Notes under the pieces: model-generated | The model's database searches: none | What the model saw: the letters and a program-made list of their open reading frames with translations, nothing else | What the model was told of the DNA's origin: nothing | Translations under genes and position numbers: made by a program | Origin: Progne subis subis | Lineage: Eukaryota > Chordata > Aves > Passeriformes > Hirundinidae | DNA: 64,000 nucleotides | Direction of reading: 5' to 3' | Assembly (NCBI GenBank): GCA_022316685.1 | Contig: JAKJHU010000026.1 | Coordinates: 2,240,001 to 2,304,000 of the forward strand | Shown: positions 23,230 to 38,064 of the stretch, one piece after another | Position numbering within the stretch: the stretch's first letter is position 1 | How the letters are laid out: each line of letters begins with the position of its first letter

Positions 23230-26200
23230 GAGCTGGATAGTCTCCTCCTTCAGTTCTTCGATGTTTCCGAGAACTACATCAAAATCAAATTAGGTATTTC
23301 TGGCAATTCTGAAATTTCCAGTGTAAGTCAAACAAAAAGCCTTTTTACTGATTTTTGTCATTTTTATATAGACATGAGATGGAGGAGCTGCATGGATACA
23401 GCTCTGCATGCTGGCACGGAGGCCACACACAGGTGAGTCAACATCAGCTTGGGTCAGAACAGAGGAAGCTCCTGTGTCTTCTGCATTGATACTAATTGCG
23501 TTCAGTAGAGAAAAAACACCCCACCACTGTCACTTCACAGCAACAGGCTATGAGTTGACAAGCATTAATATGACCTTTTTGTTCCAATTCCTATACAACT
23601 GTGAAGTAAGAGTTAACTAGGGAGTAAATTCACTTTGCTTTATTAGCACAGTGCAGGGTTATCCAAAATGATTGGTAATAAAGGTCCTTAACATCAATAT
23701 GATTATCAAAGGAACTATTAGCTGGTTTATCTACACATACATATCTAAAGAGTGAGAGAAAGAAAGAATTATAATAAATGGTAACAGTACATCAGGATCT
23801 AACTAATTTAACATTGAACTGCCTTCTAGGTGACTTAATTGTTGTGCCACCGCTTGTCTCCTCTAAGCCTGCAGAATTCACAGCCATGGATGCTGGTCAA
23901 TAGCCCTTTGTTTCAGTAAGGTTTAGGTCCATCTTCACTTAGTCACATGAACCACACATTTGGTTGACTCTATCCAATATTAAGATGATTTTGTGGAAAA
24001 ACCTCCTTCTCTTACTTATGGCCTTACAATCTGTTGTGTCATATTCAAATAAAAATATGCTTTTTCTAGTATTGGAAGTGTATTTTTTTCTATCCCTCTT
24101 CCATATTTTCTGATCATGGTGAAAACAGACTGTGAAGACTCCATGACTGGTTCAGCAGCACTTTCACTGCTGCCTTACCAGCACTCTTTCTCCAGGAACT
24201 GGCCAGCTGCATGGAACACGCACGACTGGAAGCAATGGATGTAACAAACCTTATCTTCTCTGCGCAGATGATTTGTGACTTTAGGCTGGACGTGCACTGC
24301 AAAGCAGCTGCACAAATCTCTCCCCTTCACAGTTGTGTGACGAGGAATTGTGGCTCCAGGTGCTCTGTTACCTGCTGGCCCAAGCAGCGTAAAACTTAAG
24401 CAAAGCATTTGCATTTGTGCTTAGAGCTCGTTGAGGCCAGCGAGATGTACATGCCCAGTAAGAACCAGGCTGATTTGAGACGTGCTATGTTGTGCAGGCC
24501 AGGGGTCACAGGGAAATGCAATTTTAGATGTCTGAACAGCCATTTCTTCCCTGAGAAATTCCTAGGCTGGCTTAAGTATACAACCCAACATAACCCCTAA
24601 TGCTTGACTCAGCAGGGGACACCTGAGATAAAATCAGCTTTTCCAAAAGCAATTTTGTTTGACACGTGAATTGTTTGCCTTCATTAAAAACTCCCTTGAA
24701 GCTAATTTAAGTGCTACACCACTTCTAATAAAAATCATCATTTCTCCCTTTGAAATACTACTTTTAATTGATGAGGTCATTGCTTCTTTTTGGCTAAGTA
24801 TGAAGTATTCACAAATGGTGTGTTTGGCAAGCTGCAGCTGGACATACTCATCTTCGTCATGCTGAATCTGGGGCAGCCACTCATTTGATAAAGCCAGTAT
24901 CACTGATGATTTGGCATTTATCTGGCTTTCTGAAAGCCTTTTCTCTCAACCCATCTGCATTATCTCTGCTTTACTAATAAAGGTTTGGAGACACCTCTAA
25001 GGCACCTACTTGCCACACACTTAGGGGATTTCCAGATCCAGAGAGAGTGAGTTTCAGAAATGCTATGATTGATTACATCATGTAAGCAGTGGAGTTAGAA
25101 TACAGCACTATGAGCTGGGCGACAAATGTGCCTTCTCTACACTAGATATTGTGTGTACCACAATCCAAGGTGGCTGCCAAAACAAAACACTTGTCATTTT
25201 CCCAAATTATTTACATGGTGCAATGGGCTTCTTGGTAATTAGCAGCTTCACAGACCTGAACTGAGCATGTTTTCCTGGTGCTTGGGACCAAGCAACAAAA
25301 CAAATACTGCCCACAAAGACTAAGGAATAGTGCTGCTATCGCCTGCCCAGCAAAGCTCCTGTAAGCAGCACCAGCTGCCCAGATCCCTGTTGCCTGAACA
25401 GGGAATACATACCAGGAATGTGGAAAGGAGACAAACCAACAAGAGCAACCTCAAACCTCATCATGTGTCAGCCAAAAACTTCCTGTAGGTTAGACTGACC
25501 ACCCTTGCAGCTCTGATGATGTCCTCAAACACGGACTTTAAAGCTACTACATGCCACATCATACAACAGAAACCACAACCTGGCTTCTAATGACAGTGTT
25601 AGGAATGGACTCACCCTGCTACTGAGGTTTATAAACTGCCTAAACCCACCAGAAATGGTAAATTCTGAGCGTAAGACAACAAAGATAAAATGCTTTGATG
25701 CGATTTCAGTAAGCATTTTGTGTTTAATGTTTCATCTGATGAGGTGGCACCAGATGTTCTGAAGTGTACTTAGTCCTTACAAATGCATCAGTGAGGTTTC
25801 CCCGCCCTGAAGTCCTTGCTGCATCCTGTGACTAAATTAAGAAAACTCACACATATGTATGTACATAAACAGACAGATAAAGAGAAAAAGGTTTAGTAAC
25901 TGATCCAAGTTCTACTCTTAAACAACATTAACTTCTGCTCTTCACACAGATTTTGTGTTCTGAGGGTAGATTTGACAAAGATCTGTGAATAGCTGGGACA
26001 GCACTCTAACTTTCAGTAATCTGTTATGTTATAACCACTGTTGTTAAGCCTCAATTCATGTTACAGGTTGTAAATACATTTTTTGAATAAGCCAACAAAT
26101 GAGAAACAAAATAAATCTTTTTTTGAAATGAAAAGATTTAGCAAAATAAATATTGAATACATATCATCGATGTGCATACAACAAAACCAGCAATATTTTG

Positions 26201-29200
26201 ACCTACCACAGCTGCTACCACTTGGGGTTTAAAAGGACATATTTTAACATCAGTGAGAGAAGAACAACTACAAGTTATGGCAACACTGTTTCCTGGTCCC
26301 ATAGGCACTTTATCAGATCATATACCCTCCATCTAGATTTGCAAGGCAAATCTAGGTCTGCGCTTCTTGAGACCAGAATAAAACTCCCATAGACTTCAAT
26401 GATGCAGGATCAAACCCATTCCCTTCATAACAGGTTCTCTCAAGCAATTTTATCCTAATTTTCTACCCTGTGGCTGAATTCTAATGTTTGCAGAGACAAG
26501 CACTTTAAGTGGGAAAGCAAGGCACAAAGTGCAGATCCCAGAAGCAAAGGCAACCAGGGGGGTACAGCACTATTTTACCTGCTGTGTTAGAGGGTTGTTT
26601 CACTGGGGGCAGAAGGGAAAGCTGACACAGCAAAGAAGGTCAAAATATAACAACTGCTATGCTGTCCTTTCCATTACTACTGCAATAATTTCTTTTTTTC
26701 CAGGCATGATCCATTTCCTGTATTTCTATGGCAAAAAATTACTGTTTCAAGTGTGCCCCATCCAAGTTTCTTCAGTAAAACTACAAAATTAATTTAGACT
26801 TGTGGGTTCTGAAGATACCTTGCTTGATTCCCCTCACCCCAAATACCCTCATCTCTGGTATTACTTTCTTATCATGCAATCAATGCAAAAATATATGCCC
26901 TATGCCTTAATAAATGGCAGAAATACTATAATCCTTAACTTTACATAGCTGGTTTTCCTGAATCTACACTATGGACTGATCTACAGAAAAGATCTTTCTC
27001 CAGAAAGCAGCCCACCAACACAGGTCTTCCCCCCTCTGCACGCACAGCTCTGCTTCTGTCAACTTTTCCCCAGCTCTGCAAACAATCATCCCCTTTAACT
27101 TTCAAACAAAGTGTGATTTATTAAAGCAGACTGCTTGGCAGCAAAGCTCTCCTGGTGTTCAAAAATATGATTAGACCAATAAATTTAGTTCTTTTTTCAC
27201 CAACTCGATTCTTCATGCATTTACCCTCTTTAAAAGAAAACAGAAGCACAGAAACATTTCAGTACAGCTTGCTCAGGCAAACTCCAGGCACTTTCTATTC
27301 TTTTTCTACAAGTCCACTGAAGCTTCAAGTATGCAAGATTAAAATAATTTAAAAACCTGCATGAATTAAACCCCTTACCTTTTAAGACGTTTTCCCCCTT
27401 CAGCGTTCGTCCATCGCGAAAAACTGAATCTTTAGCAGTTGCAGCTATGCACACACAGACACACACAGAACAGAGCTTTCTTCAGCTCACTGGTATTTCA
27501 AGTCTTTCATGTGATATCTTTGGCTGTACTTGCTTAATTCATTCCTGCTGCTACTCAAAGGAAGTCAAGCCTAGCGAGGGCTGGCTCTACAGCAATCACT
27601 GAAGATATTCCTGACTAACAGGACATGAGGGCTAATCTCACCTTATAGACAGCAAGAATGTAAATATATTTTCACAGCCAAAAAATTCCTAAACCTTAAG
27701 AGATAAAATGCACAATGTGCCATAAGACACAGCTTAGCAAGGAAGAGACTTGTGAACTTTAAAGTTTTTGCTAAAGAACAATGTTTTGTACCCCAGCGAT
27801 GCTTTTGGAGCTCTAGGGATGTCTATTTATCATGGGCTGTGCATGTTCCCTTGGAGTAGTTACCATGAGAACACAGCAAACAGGATTTGAATGTAAATTG
27901 CCATTTAGAAATGGGGGGACTTTTCTTCCTAGTAGTTAAAGAAGAAAACTTCCAGAGCTTGATGAAGTACACAGTTTTTCAGCGCATACATTTGCATGAC
28001 AATGTTTGCAATTCAAATGCCTGGTAGAGCGCGAAAGAAGGATGAAAAGCCAAGTTCTTTGCTGGTATTTATAAAAAGCAAATACTTCAGTCTTGGGACC
28101 AGTAGCTGCAGTTCCACGATTGCCTACCCATGCCACATAGCAACATATAAAGGAATTCATAAGCCACAAAAAAATCCATCAGGTGGCACAACGTGCAAGA
28201 ATTATTGTAGTGCCTGAAGTCAGCTGTAGGTAGTAAGATCCCCTGCTGCTGGCAGATGAATTGCTGAAGCAGTTAAAATCTTTCTCACTTCTAGGTATTA
28301 CACCAAACTACACAGCAAACATCGCACATTAAAAATATCCCATCCCTGGGCACTTGAATTTTCCACAGAATTGTTCTGGTTCTTTGCCATCTGTGCCTCC
28401 ACTATCCGAGTCCCTCCTGAAGCAGCAACTGCCCCCCGTGTGTCCCTCCATCCTGCTTACATACTGCCACGGTTCCTATCCAAGATCCAAAATTGCTCCT
28501 ACCACTTATGGGCAGAGTCCTACCAAAATGGTACGTGCTGCCAAACATGCAAAACTCTTGTTCGCCTGCTCTGCCTGGAGTTGGGTGCAACCTTTACAAC
28601 AGAGTGTCTGCTCCCTCGCCTGCAGCATCCCATGTCAGCTCTCAGTCCCTAGCCTTAAACAGCTCAATTTTAAACTCCTTAACCACGGTCACTAAAAGAC
28701 AAACCCTAATACACTTAGCAGAGGAATGCCTCGTCAGCCCTGCTTAGCAAACAACAAACCTTGATGAAGAACATGCCTCGTCTGGGTGACTGCCTGGAGA
28801 GTGGAATGACCTACTTCAGCCCAGCAAGCGGAGACACTGTGAGATGGGGACAAAGGGACATCCCAGGGGCTCTCAGGCAGAATAACCAAGAGGCTGCACC
28901 ACAGCAGTGATGGGAGTGATCTTTCAGAGAGGACACAGAAAAGAGGCATGACTTAAATGTAGCATGAAACACCTTGTTCTTTCAGACAGGGATTCAGATT
29001 CACACATAACATTACTGCCAGCACTCTGCGAGCAGGAGCAATTGCTTTCCTCACACCCACTCTCCTTATCACTTTTACCTAAGGAAGGAGTCTTCTAGCG
29101 CCTGACCTAATTACTCGAGTGATGTGTCAGAAAATGATGCAGCTGGGACATGCTCCACAAGTCTTTGATTTGAAGCTCTGCAGTTCTGTAAAACCCAAGG

Positions 29201-32200
29201 CGACAAGATCCAGGTAGCTGAATTAAGTGGCGTTGGCTAGGCACACCACCACACCTTCCGACTGCGCCTTCCCGGTTATGAATAATAAAGCCTTATGGAC
29301 TAGTTAAAGGGTAAGGAGGATAAATAATTTGCAATTGGTCCCATGCACTTACTGACCTGTGAGATCAGGCCAAAATGCTGTGTTTCTGGGAAGTGGTTGC
29401 TCTCCTCCCAAATGATGAGCCCGAGCAGCAGCCCCCCAACTCTGACTCAAGCTGCCCGAGCAAGAGCAATCTGTACTCAGAGCCTGTGGCTCTGCTGCCT
29501 CCAGAAACAACACCAGCAGTAATGGGCAGCCAAAAAGACTTCTTAAACCAAATACTTATTGAGAACAGCTGAGATTAAAGAGAGATTTTTTTTTTTTTTT
29601 AAAAGGCAATAAGGATCTCTATATATGAGTTGCTTATACAGCTGTAAATGAATACTGCTAGACCTTAACTTTCTACAGCTAGCCTCACATGCACGCAGCA
29701 GCTCCACCTGGGCTGTATTATCTATTTCCTCTACTTACAAAGTATGACAGAGTAACTATTAACGTGATCAGGGCATCCATTACCTTTTTCTTATGGACAG
29801 CAAGTCAAATTTACCCTGTGATCTTGCTAGCTCCCAGTACCAGACACCACTGCAGCTTTGCTGCAGAAGAGCTACCCCAGGGCTTGGCAACTGACTAAAC
29901 CATAGAGACACCTCCATTTAGGGCCTAACACTTTTTGGATTTTAACTGCTAGGCTCAGCATCTTTAAAAACATACAAAGGCATCTGCTCCCCTACGAGGA
30001 GACCCAGAGTCTGCTGAATGTTACTGTATAAAGCCAATGCTTGGTACACAACTCTAGTAGGATGGGCATAGTAGTTTGGAACTAGACCACCCTATTAAGG
30101 ATAATTTTTTAAAATAAAGACTTCGGAAAGTAAAGTTATCCAGATGCTTAACAATCCTGTGCTTCAGGTATAGTAGAGAATATCCTTGGAGTTCAGAGTT
30201 TCTCTCCCTGAATCTTTCAAGGTTGTGTGTCAGTGCCCTTTCCAATGCAGTACCATTAGACTTGCACTCTCCTTCTACATATTTCTGAAAAAAAAAAAAA
30301 AATCTCCCTAGAAGGCAAACTCAGTAATTCATACTGTCAGGTCTCACTATGACAATACTGCAATTCCAGCTTGACAACCAGCTCACCTACTGTGTTCCCT
30401 GCACTTGTACCTGCTCCACACCCTGCACACAATCACCCTTGCAGATGGGGTCAAGCTTTGCTATCACTTTTCCTTTGCACTGCATTCCTGAGCTGCACTT
30501 CTACCTGGTCTTTAGGCTGGTATCATGCTATACTTACATTTGCAATGATTCAGAGCTATTTTAAGAACACAACTTTAATTCTGGCGCCAAGCAAAATAGG
30601 TTTGTGTCTTGTGTCATATTAGAGGACAAACTGCTTGCTATTCCAGGGTGTCTCATGGTCATTAATGACCTATGCCTCAAAATACACTGCAGGTGCCATC
30701 AGCCATACCTTGATCCCTTCAAATGGCTCTGTCCCCAGAAGCAATGTTAACAAACTTATTGCCTCGATACAAATTTTCCCAGAATGTATATGGCATACGA
30801 TAGGATTCCAATCAGCATATCTCACAGAATTTATTACAGACTCCTCTCTACCAGTCTTCCTTTGAACTGCTAAGGTACTACCAGTTTCATGTTTCCTGTT
30901 GCTCCCTGTAGCCCCTGCCCTGCAGTAGGTTTACAATACAGGTTTAATTTTGTCTCATTTACCTGACCTAATTCAATTTTAAGATTAAAAAAAACAGTTA
31001 ATGTAAAAACATGAAGAGAAACACAATTGTCCCTTTAGAGATCACAAGGTCTGAAGAGAAGGTGGCTTTTATCTTGACAGTGACAAGACCATCACTACAA
31101 CAGAGGAATAAGACAGACAATTAATGAGTGGACAGGGATGTGAGTAAAGACCCTGCAATCCTGTTGTCTAGTGGCACACACCAACACAAGTTTCTTATAA
31201 AAACAATTTTAAAAGTGAAATTTTTTTCTACATCAAATACTTCATGGGAACTATAATTAAGCCAGAATTTTGTCTATCAGGACCAATTTTGCCTTAGATG
31301 TGTAACGAAAGAGAAGTGCATGCACCTATTTATGTGCAGAAAAGAACAGCCACATCTGAACCTCCTGAAGTCTCAAGAACAGGGGATTTTAAAAATAAGC
31401 TGTAATAACTGAGGTTTTGAGAGACCAGCACAGCTGAGGCCCTGCAGATGCTGGAGGTGGGGCCATTCACTATGATTATACCAGTATCATGCCACTGAGA
31501 TTATGCCAATATATTTTCAAGAAATAGCCTAAATGGAAAAGGGAACCTGAGAAAGCCCTTGAGCCAAGCAGCCCAAGGGTGGCTGCTTCTGGGCAACAGG
31601 CAAACTTCTCCCTCTGAAACTGCTTGAAGAGGAAGCTTAGATCTTAAATTTACTCTGATCTCTCTCCTGAATAGCACCAAGGCTTAGCAACTTTATTAAT
31701 AGCATCAAGCTGGAAGAAACATTCAGCTGATGATTGCAGCAATGGCTGCAGCTTCTTTTTAAAAGACAGTCTTTTTTTTGTTGTTGGTTTGGTTTTGTTG
31801 GTGGTGGGGTTTTTTTGTGGTGGTGTTCATTTTTTAATTTAAGGTACATGAAGAAAAGGAGACAGAGACAGAAAAGGCAAGGTTGCAGGGAGGATTCATT
31901 ATCCAATAGAACAGGAGACAGAAAAAGAAATATGAAACCAAGAGGCAGAGAAAGATGTGCTAAAGTTCAAAGGGATGAAATGATACATAGTTCTGCCAGC
32001 TGCAGTGAAGATAAGGGGAGCTGAGGAGAAAGACACTTCATTAGCAGAAAACACTCATAAAGCATACCAAGTGGAAAAGTTTCCATGTTATGGATAGTTC
32101 CAAACAGATTGGAAATTGGGAAAACAGATACACTGATTGTTCTGGGGTCTCCCAGAGATTAATGGGTCCTCTGTCCTTCTGTCTGAGGCCTGCCTGCCGA

Positions 32201-32302
32201 AATGTCGTGCGACAAAAGGTCACGTACTTCATGCGCTCCCTTTAGGAAATTGCAGTAATGAGCGTAGAACCTGCTTTCATATGTAAATGTCCAGTGGTTT
32301 AT

Positions 32303-32358
32303 TGCTTATGCTGAATTATTTTTGCTTTACTGCTTACGCTGAATTGGTTTTGCTTGCC
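32303..32358 (+). repeat. 28-bp tandem duplication
   Basis: TGCTTATGCTGAATT and TGCTTACGCTGAATT each begin a 28-bp unit ending in TTTGCTTNCC-like sequence. The second unit is diverged. Confidence 0.75.
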
Positions 32359-35207
32359 ACTGCAACATATTTTAAAACTGAACTTTTGAAAAATTAAAAC
32401 AATGAAATAATTACTGTAAATTATCACATCTGTTACCAATATGAATATGCTTCAATATCTAGAACAGCAGAGAAAGTAGTTTGCTATACATTCTGCTTTC
32501 CAAAGGCTTGAATTTGACTTCAGTTTGTTTAACTTCATTCACATACAGAATTCAAACACACTTCTTGAGTTCCCCCAGCTCCTCCCCTCCAGTTACAAAG
32601 GATGTTCACCAATAGGTGTGTCCCCTGTTTGTACCCAATCCAGAGAGGAACAAGTAGATGGAGAGGCTTTGCTCCCAATAACATAACTTCAGCTCTCTCC
32701 TTGATGAATCTCTCCTTATGATCTCCTTTATTGCTGTGTATTTCAGAAAAGCAGTAAACACCCCCTTCTTCCACATACTTAGGTATTTGGCAAGCACTGT
32801 TTAAGTATCTTCTGAGTGACATTTATCATTCCATATCACCATATCCATGCTCAGTGAAGACCTTTACTTTCTTTTGATCCAGGTTTACTCCACTTCAGTA
32901 GCTGATCTGAATCTTTCAAGCACTTTTTTTTCCTAAGCAGCCCTGCACGTTGACTCATGTATGCGGTGATCCCTGGTAGTCCACGCACAGCTCCTGTGTC
33001 TCTGAGCCATGCTGGATCCCAGCTGGGCAAACTGAGTCACCTTATTTCCCTCTGTCTAACTGAAAAGAAGCAACATGTCGTATGAGAGGCTAAACTACAA
33101 ACTGCTCAATGGGATGTGCACCTACAGAATCCAGCAAAGGTACACAGCAGCCAAACACTGTTTTTGTGCACTGCTGCAGAGGGAGAGACGCCAACACTGT
33201 CACAAGGTCAGCACTAAAAATCACTGTGTCCGTTCAACATGGAGTAGGGGACAGAGAGCAGTGTACAGCAGACAAAACTTCCAACAGTGAATCCCAAAGG
33301 CGAATTTTGCTAACACTTCCCTGAATGAAGAATGCCATTGACAAGCATTACACATGGCTTTCCTTCTCATTTTCAGTCAAGTCTTCTACTGAGTCAGCTA
33401 CAACAGAGAAGCTCTGTGACACCTGACTCTTGTTATCCAAATAGTATTTCTTATTCAGTAAAGCCATTGACTCAAGTTAAATTTGCAACCAAATGGAAAT
33501 CAAATGGAAAATAAGTACAACTATCTTTGCATAAGACTTCAGTGAGATTTTACATGTACATGGAAATTGACTGTCTACAGAAATTTCCCAACCTGTTCCT
33601 GCATTTACTCCTGCAGTTAGAAGAGGTCCCCAGAGACTATCTCAAGCTTCTTCTTGCACAGCTGCTAATTCTGTGAGAACTGTGTTTTAGTGGTGGTAAA
33701 ATAGATGTGCAGATACAGTAACGCATGACAAATTTGTCAGGCATGAAGAATTTTAGTGGGAAAATACTGGAAGAACAGGGAACATAGGAGTGGGAACTTG
33801 GTGTTTTCCTTGCTGTGGAAATGCAACTAGAGCCTGGTTCTTGCAGCAATCATAGCAAATCCTTGCAACTTTGCTGCTGTGGAGATAAGCCTTATTAGTC
33901 AGGTATGAAAGGACAGATAAGCAAAACCTGTGAGTTTGTTACCAAAATCCTTATATATTAAGGGTCCTGGGGCTTCCAGACAGAAACAGAAGCAGGGAAG
34001 CAAACACATTTTTCAAAACTGCCTTCCTTCTGTGATCAGGGACTTTGCTAAACACGCAGGCTCACAAATCCCACCCACTTGCCAAGGCTCTGTCATCCAC
34101 ATGGATTCAGCTGCCGGGTGGCTTCACACCTCAGAGCACCAAACACCTCAAGACACAACGTTGTTTTGATTTGCTTCCAGGCTGCTTCTTCTTGCTAAGA
34201 TGCCCGAAATCCGCATGTTATTTGGCTTATCACAAATAGCAGCACAAAAGCAGAGTTAACAGTCAGCAACCGAAGATTGTAAATTCAAGGATGAAAAACG
34301 TAAAGTCAAGGATGTACTATCCAGGTAGCACTAAAACCTACAATGAAATCCACACCTTTGTTTTGTTAGTATCCTGATTAACTAAATAGCCCAGAATAAT
34401 GGAACATGTAAATATGGATTTATAGTAAAGTCACCAATGTCTTGAGTTGCCGTGTGAAAACCGTACATCAGATTCACTAGCACCTCTGCCTGTTGTATTT
34501 TTGACAAAAGCAGACCATGCCTGAGTAACCATCTAAAATACCCAAAACAGATATGCAAAACCCCAGGATATCAGAACCAGGCTAACAATATTAATTTCAA
34601 TGACTACTCTATCATTACCACTTCATTTCTAGAGAGCCCTCCAACATATTTAGGCAAATCTTGACACTGCCTTTCATTATCTGTCACACAAAAGACAAAC
34701 TGATATTGTAAGCCTTAGTCTCCAAGCCTGTGTCAAGAACAAAACTCTGAAACAGAACAAAACATGCAGCACGTACAGTTCTAGGTATCTTCATAAATTT
34801 AAAAACTAAGAGTCTGGCAACAGTCATTCATACAAGTTTTTCTATACACATCTGAATCACTGCCTCTAGTGACTTAAACTTTGCGATTTTGATATTTTCT
34901 CCCTCAAAAGGCTCTCACAGAGCTGTCACACAAGAAGTGCAGCCTTCTACCTTCTGTTTATAACCTTCCTTAGAGTCAGTCATTTATCAGAGTTGTGAAC
35001 AATGACTATTAAAGAGGTGCATAGGCCATGTGCAAAAAAAAAAAAAATCAATCAAAAGTCCTTCCCAGTGCCTTCCTCTTGCAGAGCCTTCTACAAAAAC
35101 AGTGAAAAATGCTACCCTCTGCTTCACACAGCGGTAAATAACCAGACAGGTAGCAAAAGGTTAGGCCTGAGATGTACAGAAAAGACAGACACCATTTAAA
35201 ATCTTAC

Positions 35208-35288
35208 CTTCTGCACGTTGGGTTTGATGCACCGAACAAAGAAAGGATTTGAAGAACTCAGCATTGCCATTAAAGAATGAAGTGATTC
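35208..35288 (-). CDS. MYO10: MYO10 motor exon, NPFFVRCIKPN
   Basis: 81 bp, 27 codons, phase 0 to 0. It encodes ESLHSLMAMLSSSNPFFVRC then IKPNVQK. FVRCIKPN is a myosin hallmark before the SH helices. Acceptor is GTTCCAG, donor is GTAAGA. It is the last exon before the 21.3 kb intron, so the motor is split between this exon and the SH/converter exon at 13800-13924. Confidence 0.97.
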
Positions 35289-38064
35289 CTGGAACACAGG
35301 TGGAGAGAAGACAGTACTTCACAGGCTGGATTTTTGTACAAGCAACATATCCCCGGACAAGAGCTCCTGCCGCTCAGCACTGCAGACAGCATCTAACTGC
35401 AGCACCTAGTGGTGCACACCAGGAGTTACTGCACCCTGGAAGCTCTTGCTTCCCGACAGACGGGGTCAATATGAGCGCATTCGCTTCTTCCACTGGCTCT
35501 TCTGATCAAAAGTGGCATCACCATTTTACAACGAACAAGATTCACAGATTGATATGAAAAAAACTGTTCATAAGGAAACACCAAATTGTTGTTTCAGGGA
35601 TCTTTCAAATGACTGCTTAAGACTTAGGATCCACATTCCCAAACAGCTAAACTTGAGCAAGTCAAAAGGAAGGATAAGGGGTCTATGGCAAAATCCACCA
35701 ACTCAGGTTTCCTCTTTTCATTTCAACCACCTCAAACCCTCTCATTTTCCATCTTCCCTGAAGAAAACAGGTTTTTTCCTAGCTTTAGAACTCGGAATGA
35801 TCCAATGCACATTAGACTATCAGTTGTCTGAACCTCAGCCTGGAGATAAAAATCACAAAATCCCTCAGTCCTTTTATGATTATTACTTTAATTACACATC
35901 CGCCCCTTTCCCGCCTGAGCCATCATTCCGTATCTTATTCCAACTTGCCTCATTCTGTATCATTAAATATGATGAACCTTTTAAAACTGAAGTCTTGCAT
36001 TTACTTTGCAGAGATACAAATGATTGCACAGGAGAGGAGCTCAGGCTCTGAAGAGCCCACGAAGTTAGTAATGGTAAAGCTACACCCCTCAAAGGTGGCC
36101 CTTTGTGCCAGGAAGCAGGGAGAATACAGAGCAGGCTGCCAAGGAGGCAGAAAGTGCGCATTTTAAAGGAGCAACGCTGTGTGTCCTGCCATATGTCTTG
36201 GAGCAAAACTGTCAATGTCAGTCTGTTGTAACAAATTCTTGCTTTAATCTGCAGACCAAGTACTTACTAGGTGATTGAGCCTGCAGTGATAAAAGCAGCA
36301 GGTAGAGTTATGGCTGTGCACAGGAGCTGGTGCAGGGCAAAGTGAGCAAACAGAGAAATAACTGGGAACATAAATGGTAGTTCTCGGTTCACTTGCCTTT
36401 GCCAGCCTAGGGACCAGGGAGTTGGGCAGCAAATACACAACAAAACATAAAAAGATGAAAATATGTGTCTAAAGACAAATATATACAGCTTTGAAGAGTA
36501 CAGGCTTCATTAATATTAAACCCGAGTGAATATCACATCTGTGGACAATTCTCTCATCCCAGGCTCCCACTTAAGAGGCTGGAAAAGTTGGGTCAGTCTA
36601 AACAAAAATGATTTACACTATTTTCACTTTCACCTGTGGTACAGCCAGCCAGATTCTGCACAGCGCTGCAAGGCTCTAAGTCACTGTCAGGTGATGAGCT
36701 AATCTTGCTTGCCCTGCTGTAATCAACAGGCTGAAACAGATGGTATCTAAACTCTGTTATTCTGTGTGCACCCCCAGGCCTGCATTAGGCAGGTCATCAA
36801 ATGAAAAGTAGAGCCAACCAATTTATCATGAGAATAAAACTGTGAAGGCAAAGTTCTTATCTTCAGTTGAAATAAAATGGACTAATCCCTGCAAGGCTTT
36901 AAAACGTAAAAAACATCCAACCTAATTCTCTGGGGAAGGCATTATGTGAAGGTCAACCTCTTGTAAAGCAGCCCAGCTGGTTAATGGTCAGTTACTGCAG
37001 CGTTAGATAAGAGGCAATAATGTTATGATTTCATGTTTTATCACCCTTATGCTTTCCAGGGCCCCTGACAGAGAACAGAAGGAATACTACACATTGTTCT
37101 ACCTTGCTAAATGGGTGAAAAAATATGGTCTGTTTAGGTAAGGTTAACATCTTAAAGGTCTACTTTGCACATATACAAATGACCAAGTGGAAACAGTACC
37201 TTCTGCTACCCCAGAGAACCAGCAAATAACACCATCTCATGACAAGAAATGGATACTTCTGAGATGAGTTATGGTAGCACAAAGCAAGCTGTCCTGAAAA
37301 TACAACATCAGTGTTTTTTAATAAAAGACATTGCGTGTGCCCCAGCATACACTCTTTGCTGTTCTGTCCAACACCTAGCAATAGTCTATTAAGGATAAAA
37401 TCTGCCCTTAAGCGGTTCTAGTCTGCTCTTTTTTTAAAAAAAAAAGTGAATGAACTCTGCAAATGTATATTAATTCAAACAAAATGAAAGGCAACTAATC
37501 CAGACTTGTACTCATGCAATTTAGGAGATATTTCATGCCAATCTTTACCTTTTAAATAATTTGCAGATAGACTTTATGCTAGATTTCAATTTGGTGCCAT
37601 TTTTGATGAGAGGCTATAAAGCCTCATAAAAAGGTGTTTAACAAAAATGCCTTCCAAACTTTAAGTTAAAGCAAGGCAACACCTTAATGAGGTATTTATT
37701 CAGCACTTATTTGTCTTAGCATACAGGCACCGCTGTAAGGCTTTGTGGTATTTTGTGGTTGGATTTAGATTATAAAGACAAACCAGGACAAGAGAGACCA
37801 ACTTCGTATATGAGCTTTAAAATAACAAATAGGCAAGTGGGGAATGCAACAGGAGTTTTGTGGGAATGGTGTGATGGAAAGGTTAGTGTCTACTTGAAGC
37901 TAGCCAGGACAGTCAATCAGTTAATTAGCAAGGGCAGCGTCACAGAAGAGACAGCAATGTTTCCATGCTCAAGTTCTGCCTTTTTCAACCTGCAACTGTT
38001 CTTTACTGACCAGGGTCTGTCTATTACTGATTAGCTACTGAGCAGAGACAACACATTAACTAAC
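35289..38064 (-). other. MYO10 intron, 2776 bp
   Basis: Noncoding. A 165-codon plus-strand open frame at 35554-36051 has no recognisable domain and is probably chance. I see no named repeat. Confidence 0.75.

Larger units (their letters stand above)
13925..35207 (-). other. MYO10 21.3 kb intron before the headless start
   Basis: The longest intron in the window, between the FVRCIKPN exon and the exon that begins with ATG. I found no coding exon of MYO10 or any other recognisable gene. Contents seen: a 50-bp tandem duplication (15110-15209), poly-T (15681-15703), (TTG)n tracts near 20883 and 20958, a CpG-rich patch (22141-22730) that overlaps a 216-codon open frame on the plus strand, a T/G-rich tract (31769-31835) and a 28-bp tandem duplication (32303-32358). 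The remainder looks like ordinary AT-rich avian intron sequence. It is the expected location of the first exon and promoter of headless Myo10. Confidence 0.85.

Noticed and set aside
13925..35207. tRNA or snoRNA genes in the long intron
   Set aside because: No B-box-like GGTTCRANNCC with a matching cloverleaf, and no convincing C/D box pair, was found by eye. A covariance-model search would be needed to exclude them.
35554..36051. 165-codon plus-strand open frame
   Set aside because: It lies in a MYO10 intron, has no recognisable domain, no clear splice context and no base composition different from its surroundings. It is probably chance.
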